Positions 43,468 to 52,145 of a stretch of DNA of 64,000 nt are shown one piece after another. The notes under the pieces were generated by a model. That model made no database searches, had not been told where the DNA came from, and was given only the letters and a program-made list of their open reading frames with translations. How positions within the stretch are numbered: the first letter of the stretch is position 1; each line of letters opens with the position of its first letter. The position numbers were made by a program, and so were the translations under genes. The stretch comes from Streptomyces sp. TS71-3 (GTDB lineage: Bacteria; Actinomycetota; Actinomycetes; Streptomycetales; Streptomycetaceae): assembly GCF_018327685.1 (NCBI RefSeq), contig NZ_BNEL01000001.1:1302001-1366000 (forward strand). The letters are read 5' to 3'.

Positions 43468-43484
43468 GCCGCACCGCCCAGCCG

Positions 43485-44363
43485 TCAACGACCCTCGTCG
43501 GGCCTCTCCTGGCCGGAAGGAGCTTCCGGTGCGGCCTCCGCCTCGCGGGGCTCGGGGCGTGAAGACCCCGACGACTCGGAGGACTGTGAAGACGCCGAGG
43601 GCTCCGACGACTCGCCCGTGTCGCCGTCGCCCGCCTCCACGGCCGCCCGGGGAGCCGAGCCCGGGAGTTCCGCCTTCATCCTGGTCAGCTGGGCCTCCAC
43701 GTCCTGGTCGCCGCCTGCCGCGTCCAGCTCCCGCTGGATGTCGTCACGGCTCGTGGTGAGGGAGGCGTCGTCCAGGGCGCCCGTGTCGATCAGCTCGTCC
43801 AGGGCGCCGGCCCGGGCCTGTAGCTGCTCGGTCTTGTCCTGGGCGCGCTGCACGGCCATGCCGACGTCGCCCATCTCGTCGCCGATGCCGGAGACCGCCT
43901 CGGTGACGCGGGTCCGGGCCTCGGCCGCGGTGTAGCCGGCCTTGATGGTCTCCTTGCGGGTACGGAACGTGTCGACCTGCGTCTGGAGGCGCTGCGCGGA
44001 GAGGGTGAGCTTCTCCTCCTGCTCCTGCAAGGTCGCCTGCTGGCCGTCGAGGTCCTGGATCTGGGCGACGACCGACGTCCGCCGGCTCAGCGCCTCGCGG
44101 GCCAGATCCTCGCGGCCGGTGGCGAGCGCCTGCTGCGCCTGGCCCTCCAGCTTCTCGCCGGACTGCCGCAGCTGTGCCGACTGGTTCTCGATCCGCTTGC
44201 GGCTGGTGGCGACGTCGGCCAGGCCGCGCCGCACCCGCTGCAACATCTCCAGCTGCCGCTGGTACGAGTAGTCGAGGACCTCGCGCGGGTCCTCGGCACG
44301 GTCCAGTGCCTTGTTCGCCTTCATCCGGAAGAGGTCGGCGATTCGGCGAAAGATGCTGGTCAT
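43485..44363 (-). CDS. pspA: PspA/IM30 family protein
   Basis: 292 residues. The family's long coiled-coil hairpin spans about 25-225: RIADLFRMKANKALDRAEDP, then DYSYQRQLEMLQRVRRGLADV and heptad-rich helices. The last 60 residues are a low-complexity serine/glutamate/proline tail. PspA proteins form ESCRT-III-like assemblies that protect the inner membrane under stress. ATG at 44363. No PspC or PspB gene is adjacent. In Streptomyces, PspA is induced by membrane stress, so a stress-type sigma factor may control it. Confidence 0.93.
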   Translation of the reverse strand: MTSIFRRIADLFRMKANKALDRAEDPREVLDYSYQRQLEMLQRVRRGLADVATSRKRIENQSAQLRQSGEKLEGQAQQALATGREDLAREALSRRTSVVAQIQDLDGQQATLQEQEEKLTLSAQRLQTQVDTFRTRKETIKAGYTAAEARTRVTEAVSGIGDEMGDVGMAVQRAQDKTEQLQARAGALDELIDTGALDDASLTTSRDDIQRELDAAGGDQDVEAQLTRMKAELPGSAPRAAVEAGDGDTGESSEPSASSQSSESSGSSRPEPREAEAAPEAPSGQERPDEGR

Positions 44364-44737
44364 GGTGGCCGTGTGCTCCTCTCCGTGGCCCGTCGGGGGC
44401 GGCCGGTGAACGCCTGCGCGGCGCCCTCGTCGGGGGCGCCTCGCGGCCCACGGTCTTCACCCGCTCCCCTCCAGTGTCCCTCCGCGGGCATCGCAAACAG
44501 CGGGCGTGGCGGAACGGTGCCGTGGCGGCGGTGAGCGCGCCTCACGTTCACGGTGGGTGAGACCGGCGGCACCGAGGGGAGCGATCCGGGAGCCGTCCGG
44601 CAACGGCCCGGTAGGGGCCCGGCGGCCCGTCGCCCCGACCGCACGAGCCGCCGAGAGGCGGTTGTCAGTCCCCGGTGTCACGCTGGTGCCCGGACAGGAT
44701 CCCGCGGACAAGGCCGTCACCGGAAAGGGCCATCGCC
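44364..44737. other. Intergenic region of about 370 bases
   Basis: Divergent region between pspA and the VOC gene. It should hold both promoters, but no consensus boxes or strong dyads are recognised. No coding frame is supported. Confidence 0.5.
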
Positions 44738-45541
44738 ATGATCACCACCGATTTCGCTCCCGGCACCCCCTGCTGGCTCGACCTCGGCGTCCGGGACATC
44801 CCCGCCGCCGCGGCCTTCTACGGCGCCGTGCTCGGGTGGGAGTACCAGCCGATGGAGGCGGGGGAGGGTCAGGACGTGGAGGGCGGCATGTTCCGCAAGG
44901 ACGGGAAGACCGTCGCGGGGCTCGGCAAGCTCACCGAGAAGGGCGCGCGCCCGGCCTGGATGATCTACTACAGCGTCCCCGACGCCGACGCCGCGACGCA
45001 GGCGGTTCAAGGCGCGGGCGGCACCGTGCGGGTCCCGCCGACGGACCTCGACGGCTGGGGGCGGATGGCGCAGTACAGCGACCCGCTGGGAGGCCAGTTC
45101 GCCGTGTGGCAGCCGGGCAAGGGCGGGGGCGTCGAGCTGGTGGACCAGCCCGGCTCGCTGGCCTGGACGGAGCTGTACACGAGCGACGCCGCGTCCGCCA
45201 AGGAGTTCTACGGGACCGTCTTCGGCTGGCGGTTCGGCGACATGGAGCTGCCCGGCGGCGGGGGCACGTACTCCCTCATCACCCCGGCCGGGCTCCCCGA
45301 GGAGCGCATGCAGGGCGGCGTCATGGAACTCCCCAAGGAGCACCTCGCCCTGGCGGACGGCCGGCCGTACTGGCACCCGGTCTTCGACGTCGCCGACTGC
45401 GACGCCGCCACCGCCAAGGTCACCGAGAAGGGCGGGGGCCTCCAGATGGGGCCCGAGGACGCGGAGGGCGTCGGCCGCCTGGCCGTCTGCCTCGACCCGT
45501 CGAACGCGGACTTCGTGGTGCTCACCCCGGCCACCCCCTGA
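44738..45541 (+). CDS. VOC family protein, two glyoxalase-like domains
   Basis: 267 residues: two tandem vicinal-oxygen-chelate modules (about 8-125 and 135-262). Each begins with a TELY/CWLDL-type strand and contains AxxFYGxVxGW (AAAFYGAVLGWEY; AKEFYGTVFGWRF), the hallmark of the fold. This is the CFP30B/hydroxylase-like group in actinomycetes; ATG at 44738 has GGAAAGGG upstream. Enzymatic or binding roles are both possible. The open frame upstream of the ATG is not conserved. Confidence 0.9.
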   Translation: MITTDFAPGTPCWLDLGVRDIPAAAAFYGAVLGWEYQPMEAGEGQDVEGGMFRKDGKTVAGLGKLTEKGARPAWMIYYSVPDADAATQAVQGAGGTVRVPPTDLDGWGRMAQYSDPLGGQFAVWQPGKGGGVELVDQPGSLAWTELYTSDAASAKEFYGTVFGWRFGDMELPGGGGTYSLITPAGLPEERMQGGVMELPKEHLALADGRPYWHPVFDVADCDAATAKVTEKGGGLQMGPEDAEGVGRLAVCLDPSNADFVVLTPATP

Positions 45542-45606
45542 GCCCGGGACCGGGGCCGGGGGCGGCCGAGGCGCGGGCCGAGGCTTGGGCAGGCGGCGGT
45601 GCGCGG

Positions 45607-46791
45607 CTAGAACTCGGCGTCGATGCCCAGGTAGAGGTCCGCGACGGCGCGGGCGAAGCGCCTCGATCCCGTCAGACGGCGCAGCCTGACGCCCGCCGTC
45701 CGCGCGCGGAACGGATCACCGGACGACGGGCCGTGCATGATCTCGGAGAGCCACTGCGTGAACTCCTGGTACTGCCACACGCGTTGGAGCGCCCGCTCCG
45801 TGTACTCCGCGAGGCCCCCGCCCGACCCGCGGACCAAGTGGTCCGCCAGCGCGTCGGTGAGGATGAACGCGTCGCTCAGGGCGAGGTTCATGCCCTTCGC
45901 CGCGATGGGGGCCAGCAGGTGGGCCGAGTCGCCGACCAGGTGGAGGCGGCCGAGACTCATCGGCTCGACCACGTAGTTGTGCATGTCCAGGACCCGCTTC
46001 TCGGTGATCGGGCCCGGCGAGACGGGCGGCCGGTCGGCCGCCTCAAGGCGCCTGGTGAGCTCCTGCCAGATCCGCTCGTCCGGCCAGTCCTCCGCCTCGT
46101 CGCCGGCGGGCAGCTCCAGGTAGTAGCGCGTGGTCCGCGGTCCACGTGCCGCGAACATCGCGAACCCGCTCCGGTGCATCCCGAAGGCGACACGATCACA
46201 CGACGGAGGCGCCTGCGCGAGGACCGTGAGCCAGCGGACCCCCAGGTCGCTGCGGAGAACGCGGGCGCCAAGATCCGTGATCGCCCGTCGGGACACGCCC
46301 CGCGCACCATCGGCTCCCACGATGACCTCGCACCCGACCAGGCGCCGCGCCCCCGACCGGTCGGTGTAGGAGACAGCGGGCTTCCCGGTGGTCACCCCCT
46401 CGAACCCGACGTCCGCCACCTCGAACTCGATCGCACCCCCGGCCTCGTCGACGTACGCGTGGAGCAGGTCCCGGACCAGCTGCTGCTGCGGGTACACGAC
46501 GTGCCTGTCGCCCGTCAGCTCCTCGTAGTCGAAGACGTGGCAGGCGCCCTCGAAGCGGAACTCACAGTTCCCCTGAACGCCCGCGCCGGCGCCCAGCGGG
46601 TCCGCGATACCGCGCTCGGACAGCGCACGCGCCGCCCACTCCTCCAGGTAGCCGGCCCGCGGCTGGTTCTCGATGGCGGCTCTGCTCTCCTTTTCGAGCA
46701 CGAGACACGGGACCCCGGCGTCCGCCAGGCCACGGGCCGTCGCCAGCCCGGCCGGCCCGGCTCCGACGATCACCACACATGTGCTGGGCAT
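45607..46791 (-). CDS. FAD-dependent aromatic hydroxylase (4-hydroxybenzoate 3-monooxygenase-like)
   Basis: 394 residues, the exact length of the PobA group. FAD motifs: GAGPAGLATA at the N-terminus, the DG motif in GADGARGVSRR, and the GD motif in HLVGDSAHLLAPIAAKGMN. The substrate-side signature QQQLVRDLL is also typical. ATG at 46791 with GAGG 5 bases upstream. It is the last gene of an operon with YceI and an ABC exporter. No protocatechuate pathway gene is in the window, so the true substrate may be another phenol. Confidence 0.88.
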   Translation of the reverse strand: MPSTCVVIVGAGPAGLATARGLADAGVPCLVLEKESRAAIENQPRAGYLEEWAARALSERGIADPLGAGAGVQGNCEFRFEGACHVFDYEELTGDRHVVYPQQQLVRDLLHAYVDEAGGAIEFEVADVGFEGVTTGKPAVSYTDRSGARRLVGCEVIVGADGARGVSRRAITDLGARVLRSDLGVRWLTVLAQAPPSCDRVAFGMHRSGFAMFAARGPRTTRYYLELPAGDEAEDWPDERIWQELTRRLEAADRPPVSPGPITEKRVLDMHNYVVEPMSLGRLHLVGDSAHLLAPIAAKGMNLALSDAFILTDALADHLVRGSGGGLAEYTERALQRVWQYQEFTQWLSEIMHGPSSGDPFRARTAGVRLRRLTGSRRFARAVADLYLGIDAEF

Positions 46792-46822
46792 GTCCACCTC
46801 GCGCGTCGTCGCATCGATCGGT

Positions 46823-47629
46823 CTACTCGGGCCGCGGGTCCCAGCGGAACCGCCGGATGCCCACCGCCGAGGCGATCACGCCCCACACGAGCAGCGTCAG
46901 GCAGTCGTGCCAGCGGAAACCGGCGGTGTGGCTGGTGAACGCCGTGAGGAGCGCGTCGTTCAGCGGCTTCACCGGCAGCATCCCGGAGATCGTGTCGATG
47001 ACGCCGTGGATCGGCACGTAGGTACCCGAGATGATCAGCAGCGGGAAGAGGATGAACTGCACCACCGCGGGCGCCGCGTCCGCGTTCCTGATCAGCGAGG
47101 CGATCGCGATGCCCAGCGCGCAGAAGGCGGCAGCGCCGAGCGCCAGCGACACGACGAGCGGCAGCCACTGCGAGGCCGCCGGCAGTTCGAGGCCGTAGAA
47201 CCGGCCGACCACCAGGATGAGCAGGACGTCGACGAAGCTCACCAGGACGCAGTGCGCCAGCAGGCCGACGAAGTACACCGAGGCCGGCAGGGGCGTCGCA
47301 CGGACCCGCTTGAGGATCCCGTTCTGGCGCCGCGTCGCGAGCACGATGGCCAGCTGGCTGTAGCAGGCGCTCAGCACGGACATGCCGGCGATCGTGGACA
47401 CGTAGTACTGGAGCGCGTTCCCGCCGTAGTAGAACGAGGAGTCCTCGGCGCCGCCGAACAGCCCGCCGAAGATCACGATGATCAGGATCGGGAAGACGAA
47501 GGTGAAGAAGGCGCTCTGCGGGTTGCGCCAGAAGGTCAGCTGCTCGTAGCGGATCTGATGCCACACGAGGCCGGCCCCGCGGCGGGGGGCGGCCTGCCGG
47601 TCCGCCGCGCCGGAAACGGTGGCACTCAC
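46823..47629 (-). CDS. ABC transporter permease (ABC-2/DrrB type)
   Basis: 268 residues, six helices; the first cytoplasmic part, HQIRYEQLTFWRNPQSAFFTFVFPILIIVIFGG, is characteristic of ABC-2 exporters, and a signature-like region LLIISGTYVPIH lies near the fifth helix. GTG at 47629 overlaps the ATPase stop (GTGA). The downstream flavoprotein starts 31 bases later. With the ATPase it would export a drug, lipid or polysaccharide-type substrate. Confidence 0.9.
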   Translation of the reverse strand: MSATVSGAADRQAAPRRGAGLVWHQIRYEQLTFWRNPQSAFFTFVFPILIIVIFGGLFGGAEDSSFYYGGNALQYYVSTIAGMSVLSACYSQLAIVLATRRQNGILKRVRATPLPASVYFVGLLAHCVLVSFVDVLLILVVGRFYGLELPAASQWLPLVVSLALGAAAFCALGIAIASLIRNADAAPAVVQFILFPLLIISGTYVPIHGVIDTISGMLPVKPLNDALLTAFTSHTAGFRWHDCLTLLVWGVIASAVGIRRFRWDPRPE

Positions 47630-48567
47630 TGCGCGCTCCCTTCCAGCGTGGGTTCCGGCGCGCTCTGGTCGTCGCCGGTCAGATGCAGGTAGACGTCCTC
47701 CAGGCTGGGCCGGTCGACGGTCAGCCGGGCCAGCACCGAGCCCCGGGCCAGCGCCCATTCGGTGAGCTGGTGCAGCGTGCGGGTCGGTTCCTCGGACTCC
47801 ACGGTGACCAGATGGCCCTCGCCCGTCCTCGCGGCCACCGGCAGATCGGTGATCGGGCACCCCTCGGGCAGTTCGAAACGGATGCGGGTCCGGGCGGTGT
47901 CGCGCCCGCCGAGGGTGTCGGGAGTGCCCTCGGCCACGATCCTCCCGGCGGAGATCACGGCCACCCGGTCGGCCAGCACCTGGGCCTCTTCCATGTAGTG
48001 CGTGGTGAGCAGGATCGTCATCCCCGCGTCGCGCATGTTCCGCACCAGCTCCCAGGCGTCCCGGCGGGCGTTCGGGTCGAAGCCGGTCGTCGGCTCGTCG
48101 AGGAAGAGCAGGGTCGGGTTGCCGATGATCCCCAGCGCCAGGTCCAGGCGGCGCTTCTGGCCACCGGAGAGCGTCCGGACCTTCTTCCTCTCCTGCCCGA
48201 CGAGGTCGACGAGGCCGATCACCTCGTCGATGTCGCGCGGCGCCGCGTAGTAGCCGGCGTTGCGGGCGATGGTCTCGCGGACCGTCAGGTACGGCTCGAC
48301 CGCGATGTCCTGCAGCACGAGGCCGATGCGCTCGCTCAGCTCCCGCTTGGTGGCCCGGTTCCCCGGGTCGTAGCCGAGCACGTCGGCACGCCCGCTGTCC
48401 CGGGTGCGGAAGCCCTCAAGTATCTCCATGGCGGTCGACTTGCCCGCCCCGTTGCGGCCGAGCAGCGCGAAGATCTCACCGTGCTCGACGGTGAAGCTCA
48501 CGCCGTTCACGGCATGGATGCTGCCGTATCTCTTGTGCAGGCCTTCCACCACGACTGCGTCGGTCAT
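47626..48567 (-). CDS. ABC transporter ATP-binding protein (DrrA type)
   Basis: 313 residues. Walker A GRNGAGKST, the Q-loop in LVLQDIAVEPYLTVRET, signature LSGGQKRRLD, Walker B LLFLDEPTTGFD and the switch histidine in LLTTHYMEEA are all present. A C-terminal domain of about 85 residues with RTLHQLTEWALARGSVLARL and SLEDVYLHLTG is typical of DrrA-type exporters. ATG at 48567. Partner permease overlaps by 4 bases. Confidence 0.95.
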   Translation of the reverse strand: MTDAVVVEGLHKRYGSIHAVNGVSFTVEHGEIFALLGRNGAGKSTAMEILEGFRTRDSGRADVLGYDPGNRATKRELSERIGLVLQDIAVEPYLTVRETIARNAGYYAAPRDIDEVIGLVDLVGQERKKVRTLSGGQKRRLDLALGIIGNPTLLFLDEPTTGFDPNARRDAWELVRNMRDAGMTILLTTHYMEEAQVLADRVAVISAGRIVAEGTPDTLGGRDTARTRIRFELPEGCPITDLPVAARTGEGHLVTVESEEPTRTLHQLTEWALARGSVLARLTVDRPSLEDVYLHLTGDDQSAPEPTLEGSAQ

Positions 48568-48605
48568 GGTCCCCTCCCGTGGTCCGATGGTGTGCGCTCG
48601 CCTGG

Positions 48606-49121
48606 TCAGCGCCGCACGCAGGTGACCTCGAAGGTCATGTCGAGGAACCGCCCCGCCATCAGGCGCGACGCACTCACGCCGAAGTCGTGGCGGTCGATCC
48701 GGGCCGTGGCGCGCACGGTGAAGGTCTCGGCGGACACCTCGGCGTGCTCGATCGCCAGGCTCACGGGCCTGGAGACGTCGCGGACGGTGAGCGTGCCGGA
48801 GACCGCGGTGGCGTCGACGCTGCCGGAGGCGAACGTGATCAGGGGGTGGCGCGTGACGTCGAGGAACGCCTCGGACCTCACGTGCTGGTCGCGTTGGGCG
48901 TTGCCCGTGCGGAAGCCGGCGGCGTCGACCTCCACCGCGAGGCTCGACTCGGCGAGCGGCTCGGCCACCTCGACCGTTCCGCCGCGGATCGCGAAGGCGC
49001 CCTTCGCCGGCAGCAACTGGAAGAAGTGGCGGGTTCTGAAGGTGATGGAGGAGCGGTTCGCGTCGATCGTGTAGCGCCCCAGCCAGGGGGTCGGCGTGAC
49101 CGGATTGTTTGTCGTGGCCAT
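48606..49121 (-). CDS. YceI family protein
   Basis: 171 residues, the whole length of a cytosolic YceI beta-barrel: WLGRYTIDANRSSITFRTRH at the start, VEVDAAGFRTGNAQRDQHVRSEAFLDV in the middle, and RHDFGVSASRLMAGRFLDMTFEV near the end. YceI proteins bind long isoprenoid chains or amides. No signal peptide. ATG at 49121; the ribosome-binding site is weak. First gene of the operon with the ABC exporter and flavoprotein, 38 bases before the ATPase gene. Confidence 0.92.
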   Translation of the reverse strand: MATTNNPVTPTPWLGRYTIDANRSSITFRTRHFFQLLPAKGAFAIRGGTVEVAEPLAESSLAVEVDAAGFRTGNAQRDQHVRSEAFLDVTRHPLITFASGSVDATAVSGTLTVRDVSRPVSLAIEHAEVSAETFTVRATARIDRHDFGVSASRLMAGRFLDMTFEVTCVRR

Positions 49122-49299
49122 GGCTCTATTCCAGGGCAGGCGGGCCCCGTCCGGAAGGGCCGGCGGTCGGGTCCGCGGGCGACGAACGGCTACTTGACGG
49201 GGGTGGCATACGACTTTCGTAGGGTCCGCCTGTGGCGGACGTACCAGGTGATCGCAGCGGCGGCCGGGGGGGCGGCGCCCACACCATACGGTAGAAGCC

Positions 49300-50490
49300 A
49301 TGACGACGCAGGCACCGTGGCACCGGAGGCACTGGGTCGCCCTGGACGTGGCGATCGCGGTCGCCTTCACGCTGCTCGACACCGGCCTGACGCTGCTCGG
49401 CGCCACCTGGTGGCCACACCACCCGGGCGCCCTGGCCTGGGTCATGCTGGGCATGCAGGCGCTGGCCTGCGGTTCGCTGGCCGTCCGCCGCATCGCCCCG
49501 CTCACCGTCGTCGGCCTGCTCGGCGCCTTCACGCTGGCGGTGACGCTGCTGATCTCACCGGCGGGCGCGCTGACGCCGGCTCACCACGCGAACTCCTGGG
49601 CCCCGCTGTCCACGATGATGGCCGCGTACGGTCCGCTGTTCTACCACCCGGGCCGAAAAGTAGCGTTCGCCACGCTCGCCGCCTTCACCGTCGTCGTCAT
49701 GCGGCCCTGGGACTCGACGGCGACGATCATGACGATCGGACTGCTGCGCACCGGCGTCGGCCCGCTGCTCGCGCTGTACTTCGACGCCCGCCGCAAGATG
49801 GTCCTCGCCCTGGTGGAACGGGCCGAGCGGGAGCAGCACCTGCTGGCCGAGCGGGCCCGCGCGGAGGAACGTGCGCGGCTGGCCGGTGAGATGCACGACG
49901 TCGTCACCCACCGGGTGAGCCTGATGGTGCTGCAGGCCGGGGCGCTGCGCGTGACCGCGAAGGACGAGGCGGTCCGGCAGGCCGCCGAGGACCTGCGGGC
50001 GGCGGGCTGCCAGGCCCTGGACGAACTCCGCGACGTGGTCGGCATCCTGCGGGCCCCCTCGGACGGTGACCACACGCCCTCGGTGGGGGGCTTCGACGAC
50101 CTGGTCGCCGAGTCGGTCGCCGTGGGGATACCCACCGAGCTGATCCAGGAGGGCGATCCGGCGCTCGCCTCACCGGTGGTGGGCCGCATCGCCTACCGCG
50201 TGCTGCGCGAGGCCCTGACCAACGTCCGCAAACACGCGCCCGGCGCGCGCGTGACCGTGCGCGTCGGGTACGAAGAGGCCCAGCTGCGGCTCACGGTCCA
50301 CAACACGGCGCCGGCCAGCAGGCCCAGCATCGCCCTCGCGGGCTCCGGCTCCGGCCTCGGCATCGTCCACCTGCGGCAGCGCGTCGAGCTGGTCCATGGC
50401 AAGCTGCGTGCCGGACCCGGTCCCGACGGCGGGTTCAACGTCGAGGCGACCCTGCCCGCCTCGGTACCTACCGCGGAATCGACGGTGTGA
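49300..50490 (+). CDS. Sensor histidine kinase (HisKA_3 type)
   Basis: 396 residues. Five or six membrane helices (about 15-160) with little extracytoplasmic loop, so it senses within or near the membrane. The phosphorylation site is the histidine in GEMHDVVTHRVS near residue 200, and the ATPase carries EALTNVRKHAPGARV and SGSGLGIVHLRQRV. ATG at 49300. Its stop overlaps the response-regulator start (GTGA). Divergent from the YceI operon, 178 bases, making that operon a candidate target. Confidence 0.93.
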   Translation: MTTQAPWHRRHWVALDVAIAVAFTLLDTGLTLLGATWWPHHPGALAWVMLGMQALACGSLAVRRIAPLTVVGLLGAFTLAVTLLISPAGALTPAHHANSWAPLSTMMAAYGPLFYHPGRKVAFATLAAFTVVVMRPWDSTATIMTIGLLRTGVGPLLALYFDARRKMVLALVERAEREQHLLAERARAEERARLAGEMHDVVTHRVSLMVLQAGALRVTAKDEAVRQAAEDLRAAGCQALDELRDVVGILRAPSDGDHTPSVGGFDDLVAESVAVGIPTELIQEGDPALASPVVGRIAYRVLREALTNVRKHAPGARVTVRVGYEEAQLRLTVHNTAPASRPSIALAGSGSGLGIVHLRQRVELVHGKLRAGPGPDGGFNVEATLPASVPTAESTV

Positions 50491-51143
50491 GCATGCCCCG
50501 AGTGCTGGTGGTGGACGACGAGCCCATGGTGCGGGTGTTCCTGCGCACCATCCTCGGCTCGGCCGAGGATATCGACGTCGTCGCCGACGCACAGGACGGG
50601 GCGGCCGGCCTCGAAGCCGTCCGGCGGCATCGGCCGGACGTCGTCCTGATGGACCTGCGCATGCCGGGCATGGACGGGCTGACCGCGATCGAGCGCATCA
50701 ACGAGCTGCCTCACCCGCCGAACGTCGTCGTGCTGACGACCTTCGACGCCGACCCGTACGTGCTGCGCGCCCTGCGCGCCGGGGCGACCGGCTTCCTCGT
50801 CAAGTCCACGCCGCCGGAGGAGCTGATCGGCCTCGTGCGCACGGCGGCCCAGGGCCACACCGTCCTGTCCCCCGCCGCCGCACGCCGGCTCGTCGCGGCG
50901 TCGACGGACAGCCTGTCGGCCCGGGAGCGCGCGCGGGAGCTGGTCGCCTCGCTGACCGAGCGGGAGGCCCAGGTGCTGGCCGGCCTCGGCGAGGGCCTGT
51001 CGAACGCGCAGATCGCGGCGCGGCTGTTCCTCTCCGAGGCCACCATCAAGGGCTACGTGTCCCGCACCCTGGACAAGCTGGGCTGCGTCAACCGCACCCA
51101 GGCCGGGCTGCTCGCGCATGACGCGGGGATCGTCGAGTCGTAG
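50487..51143 (+). CDS. LuxR-type response regulator (NarL family)
   Basis: 218 residues. The receiver domain has VVDDEPMVR acidic residues, the phosphoacceptor aspartate in VVLMDLRMPGMDG and the lysine in FLVKSTPPEE. The C-terminal LuxR domain has SLTEREAQVLAGLGEGLSNAQ, then LFLSEATIKGYVSRTLDKLG. GTG at 50487 overlaps the kinase gene; ATG at 50493 is equally possible. Partner of the preceding kinase. Confidence 0.95.
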   Translation: MSMPRVLVVDDEPMVRVFLRTILGSAEDIDVVADAQDGAAGLEAVRRHRPDVVLMDLRMPGMDGLTAIERINELPHPPNVVVLTTFDADPYVLRALRAGATGFLVKSTPPEELIGLVRTAAQGHTVLSPAAARRLVAASTDSLSARERARELVASLTEREAQVLAGLGEGLSNAQIAARLFLSEATIKGYVSRTLDKLGCVNRTQAGLLAHDAGIVES

Positions 51144-51283
51144 GTGCCGGTTCCGTCCGGGTGCCTTCTTCATAGCGGTGGCGCGGGTACGGGCAACAGG
51201 CAGGCATCGAGGCGCGTTGCGGGCGGGCCCGCGGCGCGTCAGGGCGCCGGCCGCCCACCGGCCCGGCTCCTAGAATTCCCGTC

Positions 51284-52099
51284 ATGAGCCGGATGACGCT
51301 GGACGACGCGACGATCCACTACGACGACCAGGGTCCGTCGGACGGGTTGCCGGTCGTGCTCGTCCACGGCCATCCGTTCAACCGCACCCTCTGGGCGCCG
51401 ACGGCGGGGGCCCTGGTGGCGGCCGGCCACCGGGTGATCGCCCCGGACCTGCGCGGCTACGGCGACAGCAGCGTCACCCCGGGCACGGTCTTCCTCTCCG
51501 ACTTCGCGGACGACATCGCCGCCCTCCTCGATCACCTGGGCGTGGTGCGCGCGGTCGTCGGCGGGGTGTCCATGGGCGGCCAGATCATCATGGAGTTCCA
51601 GCGCCGCCACCCCGAACGGGTGCGGGCCCTCGTGCTGTCCGACACCTCCGCGCCCGCCGAGACCGAGGAGGGCAAGGAGCTGCGCAACCGGCTCGCCGAC
51701 CGGCTGCTGGCCGAGGGCATGGACGGGTACGCGGGCGAGGTCATCGGCAAGATGCTCGCCCCGTACAACGTCACCGCCCTGCCGGACGCGGCGGCACACG
51801 TCCTGGGCATGATGCGCGCCACCGATCCGCGGGGCGCCGCCGCGGCCCTGCGGGGACGGGCCGAACGCCCCGACTACCGCCCCACCCTCGCCGCCGTCCG
51901 GACGCCGGTGCTGATCGTGGTCGGCGCGGACGACGTCTACACCCCGGTCGCCACCGCCGAGGAGATCCACCGCCTCGTCCCGGGCGCCACGCTGACCGTC
52001 ATCGACCGGGCCGGCCACCTGCCGGGCGTCGAGCAGCCCGAGCGGTTCAACGCGGCCCTGCTGGAGTTCCTCCGCACGCGGGTGGCCGGCGGGGCGTGA
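51284..52099 (+). CDS. Alpha/beta hydrolase
   Basis: 271 residues. Oxyanion region VLVHGHPFNRTLW, nucleophile elbow GGVSMGGQ, acid in VGADDVYTP and the histidine in DRAGHLPGVEQP. These are typical of perhydrolase/haloperoxidase-like or 3-oxoadipate enol-lactonase-like hydrolases. ATG at 51284. Convergent with the kinase gene that ends at 52146. Upstream region 51144-51283 holds its promoter; the two-component system next to it could control it. Confidence 0.92.
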   Translation: MSRMTLDDATIHYDDQGPSDGLPVVLVHGHPFNRTLWAPTAGALVAAGHRVIAPDLRGYGDSSVTPGTVFLSDFADDIAALLDHLGVVRAVVGGVSMGGQIIMEFQRRHPERVRALVLSDTSAPAETEEGKELRNRLADRLLAEGMDGYAGEVIGKMLAPYNVTALPDAAAHVLGMMRATDPRGAAAALRGRAERPDYRPTLAAVRTPVLIVVGADDVYTPVATAEEIHRLVPGATLTVIDRAGHLPGVEQPERFNAALLEFLRTRVAGGA

Positions 52100-52145
52100 G
52101 GCCGGCCCCCGGGCTCCCGGGCGTGCCACCCCGGCGCGCCGCCGG

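Noticed and set aside
51239..52145. Continuation of the kinase frame over the alpha/beta hydrolase gene
   Set aside because: Follows the frameshifts in the second ligand domain and reads antisense to a well-supported hydrolase, so it is not a real C-terminal domain.
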